From: Wyeomyia smithii
Taxonomy: Eukaryota; Arthropoda; Insecta; Diptera; Culicidae
Reading direction: 5' to 3'
DNA length: 64,000 bases
NCBI RefSeq assembly: GCF_029784165.1
Contig: NC_073694.1
Coordinates: 32,035,506 to 32,099,505, forward strand
The notes below the pieces were generated by a model, which saw only the letters and a list, made by a program, of their open reading frames with translations, was not told the DNA's origin and did not search any database. Of the stretch, positions 46,796 to 57,233 are shown in pieces (position 1 is the first letter of the stretch; every line of letters starts with the position of its first letter). Made by a program: the position numbers and the translations under genes.

Positions 46796-47524
46796 GCTGG
46801 AAAAAGGTGAAAAGTTTCAAGGTCAAGCTTTCCCATACATTTCCCTCGTTATTGGCTTGCTTCCCGAGCACAGATAACAATAACATGGACGAAATAAATT
46901 CCACTGCCTACATATTTTGACTCAACAAGTGTTTTGGTTTGTTTGTCTTTCTCTAAGCTGCGTGGCCACGCCCTAATGGCAAAAATCTGCTCTAAACTCG
47001 ATACAAAAGACTGCGTGTAGGAAATTCAGCTTCAGTTTAGTTTGTTACACAATAGCGAGTGCAGTGCAGCTGTTAAAGGTACGCGACATTGAGAAACGAG
47101 AGCTGCATACGAGTCAACTTCCAGGCACTGCGGAACATGTTACCTCTATTTTGCATATGGCAGCAACAGTTACCATCGTACGCTGCAGATTATTTAGCTA
47201 GCACAGCTACTGGAGGGCACAGCGGAGAGCAAACTTTATTATGCGCGGTCAAGCAATATATTCAGTGCTACCGATGGTGCGATTATCAGCGTTCTGTAGC
47301 ATGAATTTCGTACTGAAGATTATGGAATCGGTTCTTTTCAGAACTATAGATGCTTGAAGATAGGAGTTATGAGAATTTTCGCAACTACTACTAGTGTAAA
47401 ATTTCCATGGATTAGTTTGTATTAGTTTTACAAAAACGACCTTCAAAAATAAACGGTATGCCTAGCGCAGCTTATAATATATACATTTAGTCCTACGTCG
47501 CCATTTCATACAACCCCTATACAT
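46796..47524. other. Spacer between inverted satellite arrays, no intact gene
   Basis: It contains words resembling the non-satellite repeats around 41500 (gatacaaaagac). Bases 47170-47290 loosely resemble H3 coding sequence but the match is too weak to call. A 71-codon plus frame at 47089 has no recognised domain. Confidence 0.35.
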
Positions 47525-48190
47525 TGTAGTTTTTTTCCAGAAACCGGAAGTTGCCATTTTTAATATTCAAAATAGCCGCTAGGGTTGTTTTCAGGTCTCT
47601 GGACTTCATCCCGATTTCTTAAGTACTCATATATGGTAATATTTGGTCAATTTTGGATGTTTTCCAGAGCCGGAAGTCATCATCTTGAACTTCAAAATTA
47701 CATCTGCAGTTGATTTCCGGCCTCTGGGCATCATCCCGAATACGGAAACATCCATATTGGGTCGTATTTGGTCATGTCTGATCCATACCTAGATACCGGA
47801 AGTCGCCATTTTTTAATTCAAAATGGCCTCTAGGGTCGTTTGCAGGTCTCTGGACATCATTTTGTTTCCGAAACTACTCATTTGAGATAGTATTTGGTCA
47901 ATTTTGGCTGTTTTCAAACAACCGGAAGTCGCCGTCTTGAATTTCAAAATGGCGTCCGAAGTTGATTTCGGGTCTCTAGGCCTAGGCCTCACTAAAGTAC
48001 TCATAAAAGGGTGTATTTGATCAGTTTTGGATGTTTTTCAGAAACCGGAAGACACCATCTTGAAGTTCAAAATGGCATCTGCAGTTGATTTTCGGTCTCT
48101 GGGCATCACCCCGATCCCGAAAATACCCATATTCGATGGTATTCGGTCAATTCTGGTTCATTTTCAAAAACCGGAAGTGATGGAAATGAA
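47525..48190 (-). repeat. 126-bp satellite, reverse array (about six units)
   Basis: Ccggaag recurs at 47544, 47670, 47796, 47922, 48045 and 48171. This is the same satellite as 46140-46795 in opposite orientation, so the two arrays form a large inverted pair with a ~730-bp spacer. Confidence 0.88.
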
Positions 48191-48281
48191 AAAAATATGA
48201 AGCAATCGTTCTGCACAACTCATGATGTGTAACAGATTGCGACTAAACCTGAATCCTCTCAACCCACAATGGAACTACTTT

Positions 48282-48548
48282 AGGGGTGGGCGAAAAGGCT
48301 TTTTAGCAAGAGCGCCTCTGAACCGCTCACTCACAGTTCCTAACCGACTCATATGAACCGGTCATGGTTCACAAAGATTCACGAGCGTTGACAGTTCGTG
48401 TTGTTTCGGTAATCTTCGGGTTCGCGCGAACCATAAGTTTTGGTGCGCTCAAAGAACCGGGGTTCATTTTCGTGAGCCCTTTGTTCTTTCGCTCTTTTCT
48501 AAGAATTGGTTCATATGAACGAGCCGTAGGCCGTTCGCCCATCTCTAG
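48282..48548. mobile_element. hAT-type MITE, 267 bp, 8-bp target duplication
   Basis: ACTACTTT lies on both sides (48274-48281 and 48549-48556). The right end in reverse reads ctagagatgggcgaacgg and the left end aggggtgggcgaa, so the left end may have lost two bases. The interior contains repeated aaccg/cggttc words (gaaccg, ggttcatatgaac). Confidence 0.85.
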
Positions 48549-48556
48549 ACTACTTT

Positions 48557-50690
48557 GACTGCGGTTAAGTTAAGCGAGAGTAGGAGAGGTACACTGTCAT
48601 TTATTTTCTTTTTTTAACAAAAGAGTCATGATCATAAGTCAAATGAGAAATAGCATAGATGAAAGCTATTCGATTTATGTACATCTGACGAATAAATTTA
48701 TATACCAAGTTGTGCACATCGAGAACCACGTGTGATGGTGTACACTCACAACAAGGAATTTATCGTAAGAAGAAGGGGCGAAGAGAGTGTACTAACACGA
48801 GGATGTCAGCGCATCTTAAGCTTGATTTATGTTGAGCCAAAATCGCTAAAAGTGAGTTTTGCAGTATATTATTGTAAGATATAATTTTTTAAAACTGACG
48901 AAACAATACGCAATTGAAACTGCACCAAAATTCGTTTAAAAAGTTATTGTTTTTCATTTTTTTCATTTTTTGAGCTCTAGGGCAAAACCTGTGTTTACCA
49001 GTGCTTACGTTAGATCAACGTTAGTTACATTTAGGTAAATGTCACCGGTATTCCCCTTAGCGGTATTCCCCTTGGCGGTAGCTGCAAATATCGAAAGTAA
49101 TTTGAAAGAGTTCGCCTCATAATTAACCCCTGCAATCTTCTTGCTAACTTGTATACAAAAATTAATTTCAAATCGTTTTAAACATCTAAAAAGTTTCTAA
49201 AAAAATAGACGACCCGGATGTGATAATCTCGAAGACTATCAAATTCATTCAGTTCAGATGGCTATCGAAAGCAAGCTACGATGAACAATTTGTAGAAAAT
49301 CCACAGACGAGGGCATTTGAAAACATGAAAACGTACTCCGTTGGCCCACAGCACATTGCGCAGAGTGGCTTCGAAAATAAACTAGGGAAAAAAATTCGAC
49401 TACGACCCGGTGAAATAAAAAAATATTATCCCACAATGCAGATGAGAACAGGTAACACTCCCAAAGTGGTGGCAAATTTTATTTTTATTTTTCGTTTGCA
49501 CTCAACAGTGCCGCGACGCGACACGCTTGCTGCTTCCTTCGGAAGTACTACCGGGCAGAATAATCTGCCCCCCCTTCCGGTTGAGTACGCGGCCGACCAA
49601 AGCCAATGGATTGCGATTTGAAGTGTCGTTTTGTGGTGACTAGTGACGATGACGATGCGGTGTGGCTACCGGTTTCGCGAATCCGCCGACGAAGGGTGCT
49701 TCGGTGTGGTCATTTGCGTAAAGTGCAATATCCTGTCAAGAGCTCGTTACGGTGGCTAATTAATTTGGGGAATTGTGATTGCCAACTGGTGCTTCCAAAA
49801 GTCCGATGAAAAAATAGTGTATTAAAAATAATGCTCCAACAAAATCGGCTCTTTTCCGGATAAGTAAACTCCAAACATCTTCCAAACTCTCAGTTAGACG
49901 GCTCGGTTCCAACAGGACACTCAATTAGCCCGATCCATCAATATTGTTCAGCGAACGTTTCCCCGTGCCCACGAACGAGTAAGCAAAATTTCAATCCCGT
50001 TCATCCCGATTCGCTTCCGCCCGGGAGAAAACTTTTACCCTGACGTAGAACGACGCCACCTCACCCCACCGAAGCCACGGCGAGGATCGTTTTGTTCTAA
50101 CAAATCCCATAACTAATTAAAAGTTTGTAAAATCTTGATGAGACGAAAATTTCATCGACTTTTATCCGGTTGCTACTTGCTTGCTTAATAAGTTTAGCCG
50201 TTCCGGAACCTGTACACTTGCGTTCGTTCGGCACTCGGCTCCAGGGGACTGGCTGGTGGTGAATGGGTCATCGTCGTAAACGTCGATAGAAATTAGACGG
50301 TGCAACGGTATTTTATCCAGCAGAGGTCGACCACACTAAATAGTAGAACACTAATTTTGGGTTGCGTTCGCTTTCCCGCCCTAGAGCGCCATCGTCGGAG
50401 GGTCGCCCATGCGTTCAAACCGCAAACGCCATTGCTGCTGCTGCTGTCGTTGTGGTTAAAGCAAGCAGCCGTTTATCAGATGATTATCTGCACAAGCCGG
50501 GGTTCCGGACAGCGTAGCGGCCAGCTTAGTACACCAGCATTACTAACCGCAGTGTGTCCAATATCGCTTGGGTTCGGTAGGTTGAACAAGGTTAATTTGC
50601 CCTGCCTAACTCAGCTAGGCGACATTAAACGAGTCACTTCAGTAGTATTAAAAAAAAAATTCTTTTTTAGGAGCCTATATCTCCAAAGTG
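48557..50690. other. Non-coding, no recognised gene; GC-richer block 49500-50600
   Basis: A 133-codon plus frame (49220-49621) and a 131-codon plus frame (50300-50695) show no domain or codon pattern I recognise. The G+C-richer, CpG-containing, apparently unique block at 49500-50600 is the best candidate in the window for a host regulatory region or non-coding exon. Confidence 0.45.
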
Positions 50691-51130
50691 GTTGAACTTA
50701 TTTGAACGCTGCCATTCGAAAGTTTACTTGTACGTTGAGAAGAGAGTTTTCTGTCATGGTAGTTTAGACGCAATACTACATCTTCCCTCATTCTGTAAAA
50801 ACTGAAATGATCATGTAACGTTGAGGAAGTAAGGCTTCAAATACCACAATCTTAATTTTAAGCTTAATGAATCTCATTAGTTAAGGGTTTGAGAAGTAAC
50901 CCGTTTTTTTTTTCAACACTAATTCTGTCCAAATCGGTTAGGTAGTTTATGTGATATTTAAGTTTCGTGATTTTCACATTTGATTCGTAGCACCTAATCT
51001 AAAAGTTTGATTATTATGAAATTCGTTAGCAACCTATGGGGCCACTAGACCTTTCATTTGACACTAAGATTGTGAGAATCGGTCCAGTTTAAGCCGCGTA
51101 ACACTTATCTAAAGAAATCTTGAAGTAGAG
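50691..51130. repeat. Dispersed repeat (aaatcggtt / tttcatttgacac family), copy 1
   Basis: Ordered words aaatcggtt, gtttcgtgattttcaca, ctagacctttcatttga and tgagaatcggtccag recur at 55700-56600. No coding capacity. Confidence 0.65.
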
Positions 51131-52334
51131 TAGTAGAGTAGAGAAAAATATTTCACACTGAAGTTAGACGGATGGCAAAAAGCATGTGTTTTTGACAAAA
51201 CAAGGCAGAGCTTTACCGAAGGAAGTACCCGCTGGCGAGAATTATGTCCGATGGTCGCACCATCCAATAATAAAATGATTTGTTTGTCCTGAAACAAACT
51301 GTTATAGAGCTCATGTATAGTATCCTGTCGACCGTGTTAGGGAAAGCAAGCACAAAGCAATAAATCAGAGGTCGAAGCAAGTGTTTCAACGAGGCTTGAC
51401 AGTTTTCAATAGTACAATAGATCTTACAATATAATGCATTTAGACGGATGCGTAGATACCACTGGACGACAAAAGAGAAAAAAATATGCGGCCCGAACGC
51501 TCAAAATAGTTGCTTTTAAAAAAATAAGAGCTTTTTAACCATTCCTGTGAATTTTAAAGCCCCTAGTGTATGCATAAATGCGTGAGAGTGTCGTAGTAAA
51601 ACCGAAATTTCTCTGAGTATATTGCTTACTGACCAAGAAAACAGTTATCAAATACCTTCTCTACATGTTATTCTAACTTTCTAGTGCTTAAATTCACGTA
51701 ATCTATTTTTATAAGAAAAATAATGTTTTCCCTGTATGACACCATTGTGTCTTATTATCATTTGTCTATGAGTCCGTGATGTTGTCAAAACAGTTCAAAA
51801 TTAGGTCGAAAGCCGGGCTGTCGAAAGCAGATGTGCACAATACTCATTGGGATGGATCAAGGTTGCAAATCATCATACAAATACAAATTTAAAGTGCAAT
51901 ACGCCAAGCGGCTAGCTAGTTGACTTCCGATAAGTTTAGGATTTACGAGGACTCAAATGGAATCAATGAAATTTTGTTCTGAACCTTTGCTATAAAATTT
52001 TAACACATTAATATGACGATAAACCACTCTAATATTCATAGCCAAGCAACGACATCTAGTTCTGATGTGATTGAGAAAATCGATAAATTCTACACTTTTT
52101 AATAGATGGCAATACAAAAACATTTGCGCTCACTACTGGTGTGATTTATTAGCGGAAATTAGCGGCCGTGTTTCAATGCTCGCCGGGTTTGTCACTTCAA
52201 CGTTATGTTTGAGAGAAAACTCATTTATGTCTCTGAAAAGTGTTTTGTTTTAGGGGCACCAAAATTCATAGGAATGGTGATGAGGCTATAATCTTTTATT
52301 TTTTCCAGTTTGAGCTCTAGGGCTCAACCTGTGT
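51131..52334. other. Non-coding with a short promoter-like repeat fragment
   Basis: Bases 51195-51300 match the 42640 block. Bases 51300-51425 are a reverse fragment of the promoter-like repeat (aaatcagaggtcgaagcaag, then cttgacagttttcaatagta). A degenerate stem-loop-like ttgtcctgaaacaa sits at 51285. No gene. Confidence 0.4.
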
Positions 52335-52407
52335 TTACCAGTTAAATTTTCCAATCAATTGCTGCATCAACGGAGGAAATGAGTTGAAAACTAAACGACT
52401 TATAAGC
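52335..52407 (-). repeat. Promoter-like repeat, copy c, left piece (split)
   Basis: Aaattttccaatcaattgctg to gacttataagc. It resumes at 52945 after the foldback insertion. Confidence 0.65.
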
Positions 52408-52944
52408 AGACAGTATGTGAGTAGAGGAAGAACGAAAAATAAGCGAACTGGAAATGTGATACAGATTTGGAAAAATATAACGCATCCCGACGGGACTTGA
52501 ACCCGCAATCTCCCTGTTTCCGGCATGGTGTTTTGACCAATTAAACTACGGGGGACGGTGGTACTGTTCCACAATCTATATCGTATCACATTCCGCTGTC
52601 GACTTATTCTATTGCTCATCCCTAACTACACACACTGCTGTGCAAGGGTTATTTATAGACTGAAATGAATGTCTCATCACACACAGAAGAGTCAGCTGAT
52701 GCTGATAACTCTTATAGACCTGTGTGATCGAGACTAAAGTCAGTCTGCGTCAAAACACCATGCCGGAGACAGGGAGATTGCGGGTTCAAGTCCCGTCGGG
52801 ATGCGTTATATTTTTCCAAATCTGTATCACATTTCCAGTTCGCTTATTTTTCGTTCTTCCTCTACTCACATACTCTCTGCTTAATGAACTTGCGTGTTAA
52901 CGGGAAAAAGCCGATGTTAAAAATAAAAATTCAGTTCGAAAAAA
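52408..52944 (+). mobile_element. Foldback SINE-like element 3, 537 bp, 11-bp target duplication
   Basis: GACTTATAAGC flanks both sides (52397-52407 and 52945-52955). Arms of about 124 bp (52412-52535 and 52751-52874) are inverted with very few mismatches. Each contains the B box ggttcaagtcc and a 3' body. The right side ends in an A run (cgaaaaaa). On the minus strand the left arm continues into tagtttaattggtcaaaac, a good polymerase III A box, so that arm holds a tRNA-like head. About 215 bp of other sequence forms the loop. Inserted as one unit into the promoter-like repeat. Confidence 0.82.
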
Positions 52945-53060
52945 GACTTATAAGCGTTTGAAATTGGACATATTTTTGCCCTGTTCCGTTTTTAGATTTT
53001 CATTTTATATTCTGATGTGACTACCCCTCAGAGACGTAGCTCTACATAAAAAATCTCTCT
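52945..53060 (-). repeat. Promoter-like repeat, copy c, right piece
   Basis: It continues from 52407 across the insertion (cttataagcgtttgaaattgg, then tttttagattttcat). Confidence 0.6.
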
Positions 53061-53194
53061 GGGTCTAGCCCGTAGAAACATCTGTACAAAGTTTAAGCCA
53101 GTGTAAAAATGGTCTGTCAAAATCGTTGTCCTATGTGGCGTGGAATTGAACAAAAGCGTTTTCTCCTTTCTGAGCTTAACTGTGCATAACTTTC

Positions 53195-54150
53195 AGTTTT
53201 GATTTTGACGTAGAACTACGTCTTTCAGGAAGTTAGGCTACATAAGGGTGTAAATTGAAAATCTAAAAACGGTAACAGGGAAAAATATGTCCAATTTCAA
53301 ATTCTGATAAGTCGGTTAGTTTTTTAATGGATTTTTTTTGTTCTTACATTAATTGATTGGAAAATCATCTATGAATCCGCCCAAATGCTGAAAATTGTAA
53401 TTTGATTATTCAAATTACTGTATTATTGAAAATTTTCAATCTTTTTTGAAACGCAGATTTCGACCTCTGATTGGTCGCTTGATGCTTGCTTTCTTTAGCA
53501 CGATCTACAGAATTATATACCTAGTAAACCGGAATGTTCTATTTGGACTTATATCGTTCTTGGTAAGAAAGAGACTTTTTTCTTGAAATCAGGTAAATAA
53601 AAAACTAAGTAATATAAAATAGCAAGTTTACAAAAATTCCCATTTTACATTGCAGCTTTCTCGGGACTTTAAGCATGGAGTTGTACAATAGGGTGTTTAA
53701 ATTTTTTCAACTCTTCCACTGTATTTTGTATGAATTTTTTTGTGTCACTTGTAGCAAAATTGTAATAATTTAGGATTTGCTCAAAAATTTTCAGTTGAGC
53801 TTAGTTGGGGCAGATTATCGTGGTTTGAGTTCTTTTGTATCATTGGTATCGAAAAATGCTCCATTTCGTCCAAAGATCGAACCAATCAGTTTAATAGTAG
53901 ATGGCCACTAGGACGGCCCTAACTAAGCAGTAAGTGATATCAGAAGCGGTAGTAGTAGCAGCGTCAGCGGTAGATGCAGCGGCACTACTTCTTCCTATAG
54001 TAAAAAGCTGCTTCTTAACAGTAGCGGTATTATCAGCGGTAGGTACATTGGCCAGCTCTGCCGTATTTTGGCAACACACAAACGGGGATGTTGGCAATCA
54101 AAGTTTGTCGGTTATCAAATTTTCAGTGTGAAAACAGCTTTTCACTGTGT
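53195..54150 (+). repeat. Promoter-like repeat, copy d (longest)
   Basis: It opens with the near-palindrome gacgtagaactacgtc (53208) and runs through aaaaatatgtccaatttc and ttgattggaaaatcat. The inverted CCAAT box (ctctgattggtcgctt, 53465-53480) and tatacctagtaaaccgg follow. An ATG at 53902 opens ATGGCCACTAGGACGG, then ctaactaagcag. Read as MATRTALTKQ plus a stop, this loosely recalls histone H3 (MARTKQ) with four extra residues. The 3' part has imperfect gcggtagtagtagcagcg repeats. Confidence 0.55.
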
Positions 54151-54299
54151 TTGACACATTTAGACATTTGACATCATTTCTATGTCTCAGAACGAACTGA
54201 ATTTTCTTTTCCTTCGTCAATAAGCAATATCCAGCCTCGGTGTAATAAAATGTTGCGTAACTGAGTGCGAAATCGTTTTTTATCGGCTTCCATATGACA

Positions 54300-54570
54300 A
54301 TAAAACGCCTTGAAAATTGATAAGCCTTTATAATGCAAACACTGGATTATTGAAAATGGTCAAACCTTGTTGAAACGCAGATTTGATATAATTGGTCTTT
54401 TAATACTCGCTTTCCCTAACATGGTCGACAGAATTATATACCTAGTAAACCGGGTATGCACTCTTTGGGTTATATAAAAGCTGGTTTATGTTTCAAGAAG
54501 TCAATTTATTAGCGCATGGCCACTAGGACGGTCCTAACTAATCAGCAGCGGGTAGCAGAGTTGCCAATAA
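54300..54570 (+). repeat. Promoter-like repeat, copy e
   Basis: Tatacctagtaaaccgggt, TATA box ttatataaaagc (54470-54481) and, about 45 nt later, ATGGCCACTAGGACGG (54516). This is the same arrangement as copy d. Confidence 0.55.
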
Positions 54571-55700
54571 AATTTTCGATTTAACTGGAAAAAGGCTGAA
54601 GAAAAAACTGGATTCCAAATAAATTAAAAAAAGCAAAAAAATGATTGGGAGAGCACTTTTCTGTTATGGGGATTAAATTCAGTTTCAGTTTTGAATACAG
54701 CAACTAAAGAGATAACTTTTCACAAATAATTACTCATTTTAATCAGAACTGTTTTGTTTCGGGCTTACATTTTGTTGAAATAATGAACTGAAAAATTTCC
54801 TCTAACAACAGCAAAACCCAAAATTACGCAATCAATCTATCTTAAAATTAAGAAAATAGAGCATTTACATTTACTTTTATCTTAAACAAAAGTATCAACG
54901 CAACATTCCCCTCCGTTACATCAGTGAAGTTTAAATTTCAATTATTTCTGACTTCACTATCTTCTAATATCTAATTCTTCTAACAATTTTTTAACTGCTA
55001 CGTCTCAGAACATAAATAGAAGATTTATTTATTTATCTCTTATGGTCTGGTAAAATCTCTTTGTTTGGTTTTATCTTAACTATGTCATGCAGTCTTTTAT
55101 TTGACCGGGTTTCGTGCGAGAAGATAGAATACTGAAAATGCTGTTAAGAATTGTCATAACAATCAATCTACAAAATTTACGTTTTAAAAATATTTCCGAA
55201 AACCAATCGGAGCTTGAGTGAATAAAAACTGGAACCCCCGAACAAGCAGCAGAAGTTAGTTAGGGCCAGGAGATGTTAGGTGTACTGGGCCACGGTGTCA
55301 AAATTTCGACTATTATCAAATTTTCATGTACCTCTGATTTTTTTTCGCAAAAATGTTGCCAACTGGATAAGAATCAAGGATCGGGAAGTTAAAAAATATT
55401 TCATCGGCGATTTTTTGAAAAATTTGGATTTTTTAATTTTTTTAGCCCAAAAATTCCCTCTAACTTCACTAATGTCAGTCATATTAACATAGTCAGCAAC
55501 CAGTGCATTTGAGGGTAGTGCAGTGTCATTTAATTTCAAAAAATTAACAATCAAGTCAGTCATTTTACCACAGACAAACAGACGTACCACTCCATACAAA
55601 ATTCTAAAAAAATGTGGTTCCGAATATTTTGTGCGACACGTACTGGACATATTCCGCAAATGATAAACTTTCAGCCTTTCTGCTGTATTAATCACTATAA
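54571..55700. other. Non-coding, no recognised gene
   Basis: AT-rich. The 128-codon minus frame at 55324-55710 has no recognisable domain, and its 5' edge runs into the next dispersed repeat. Confidence 0.5.
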
Positions 55701-56620
55701 AATTCATCAATTAACCTCTAATTAGCCCGTTCATTTGATACCAATATTGTTCAAATCGGTTGTGTACTTTCTGAGATAATAAAGTTTCGTGATTTTCACA
55801 TTTCTATACATTAAAGACGAAGTTACAGTCCGATTACAGCACAATTCAATAGGGTGTCATGAGGCAACTAGACCTTTCATTTGACACTAATTTTGTAGAA
55901 ATCGGTTCAACCATCTCTGAGAAAAGTGAGTGAGTTTATGTAGTCTTCTGAATATGTTTCTTTTCATAGCTGGATTTCACATTTTTCTAACATAACAGGC
56001 AAAGTAATAGTCCGATTGCAAAAAAAAAAATCAATAGGCTCTTATGGGGTAATTAGACTATCCAAATGACACTGGTTTTGTGGAAATCGGTTCAGCCATC
56101 TCTGAGAAACATGAGTGAGATTAAACTCTCTCCAGAACACGTTTCTTTAAATAACTTCTGAACCACACGTTCAATCTTCATGAAACTCAAAAGTTAAGGG
56201 TTTTTTAAGTAGCTCGTTCATTTAAAACCAATTTTGTTATAATCGGTTGAGTAGTTTCTGAAATAATGATGTTTCTTGATTTTCACATTTTTAAACATAA
56301 CCTCTAAACTTAAAATCCGATAGCAATGAAATTCAATAGGGTCTTATGGGGCAACTAGACCTCTCATTTGCAAATAATTTCATGACGATCGGTCCAGCCA
56401 TCTCTGAGAAAATCGAGTGAGATTGGGAGAGCGTTACATACACACACACATACACACATACACACACATACACACACACACACATACAGAAAATGCTCAG
56501 CTCGTCAAACTAAGTCGATTGATATACGAGATTCGACCCTTTGGAGCACTTTCATACCTTTGGTTTTTCCAGTGATTGCTATACCTTTCTAGGAGAAAGG
56601 CGAAAATGTTTCTAAAGATT
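55701..56620 (+). repeat. Dispersed repeat (aaatcggtt family), copy 2, with 3' (CA)n and hairpin end
   Basis: Three tandem-like blocks repeat aaatcggttcagccatctctgagaa (55905, 56085, 56390 variants), each preceded by ggggcaactagacct-type words. Then (ca)n at 56433-56485 and a conserved-looking end with ctttctaggagaaaggcg, a short hairpin. It may be the 3' end of an undescribed retroposon or a MITE. Confidence 0.6.
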
Positions 56621-56669
56621 CATAGTAATTTTATCGAAGTCCGTATAAATACTAACTGGGCACTAGAGG

Positions 56670-56960
56670 GTTGAGGGCTTCGCTGATGACTTCGACATCA
56701 TAGCACGAAACTTTGCGACGGAAACCGAGGAAACCTACACCAGACTAAAAGCCAAAAGCTAAGCGTATTGGACTGCTGATCAATCCGTCAAAAACAAACT
56801 ATATGAAGTGAAGAGGCTCCAAGAAGAATAATGTTAGCCTCTCACCCCGGATCATCGTAGACGACGATGAGCTTTGCTACTTGCACTTCCGAAGACGCTG
56901 AGATCAAATCGAGTATGCCGCCGTACGACCGGTGGTCCTCTATGGGCTAGAGACTACAAC
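56670..56960 (+). pseudogene. RTE/JAM1-like reverse transcriptase relic
   Basis: Translation of 56685-56759 gives GFADDFDIIARNFATETEE and then TYTRLKAKS, the catalytic FADD box and following helix of RTE-type LINEs. A one-base shift then gives RIGLLINPSK. Near 56920 come YAAVRPVVLYGLE words typical of the region after the catalytic core. At least one stop and several frameshifts are present, and both ends are missing. Dead fragment. Confidence 0.75.
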
Positions 56961-57014
56961 ACATCAGAGGACCTCAGCGCTCTTGGTTTTTTATTTAAAA
57001 TACTCTGTAACTCT

Positions 57015-57219
57015 CCCAGATGATCTCGAGGTACGATGCTGGTCTAACAAGCCAGTCGTCGTAGGTTCGAGTCTCGGCTCGGAAGAGACTGTTAGTGTCA
57101 GTAGGATCGTAGCGCTAGCCCCACAATTGTCCTGTACACTAAACAGTCGGCTGCGAAGTCTGTGTATAAATAAACAGAAGGTCAAGTTCCGAATCTGAAT
57201 GTAGCACCAACGCTTTGCT
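57015..57219 (+). mobile_element. tRNA-derived SINE (Feilai-like), 205 bp, 14-bp target duplication
   Basis: TACTCTGTAACTCT flanks it exactly (57001-57014 and 57220-57233). The head is tRNA-like: gctggtctaacaagccag forms an anticodon-type stem-loop and ggttcgagtctcg fits the B box. The tail ends gtcaagttccgaatctg, then aatgtagcacc, which I associate with the Feilai SINE of Aedes; that identity needs a search. Non-coding, mobilised in trans by a LINE. Confidence 0.87.
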
Positions 57220-57233
57220 TACTCTGTAACTCT

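Noticed and set aside
52500..52575. A genuine minus-strand tRNA gene (good A and B boxes)
   Set aside because: The anticodon arm and acceptor stem do not fold properly and the sequence is part of the inverted SINE-like insertion.
57015..57090. A genuine tRNA gene
   Set aside because: The acceptor stem does not pair and the sequence continues into a SINE body bounded by a 14-bp target duplication.
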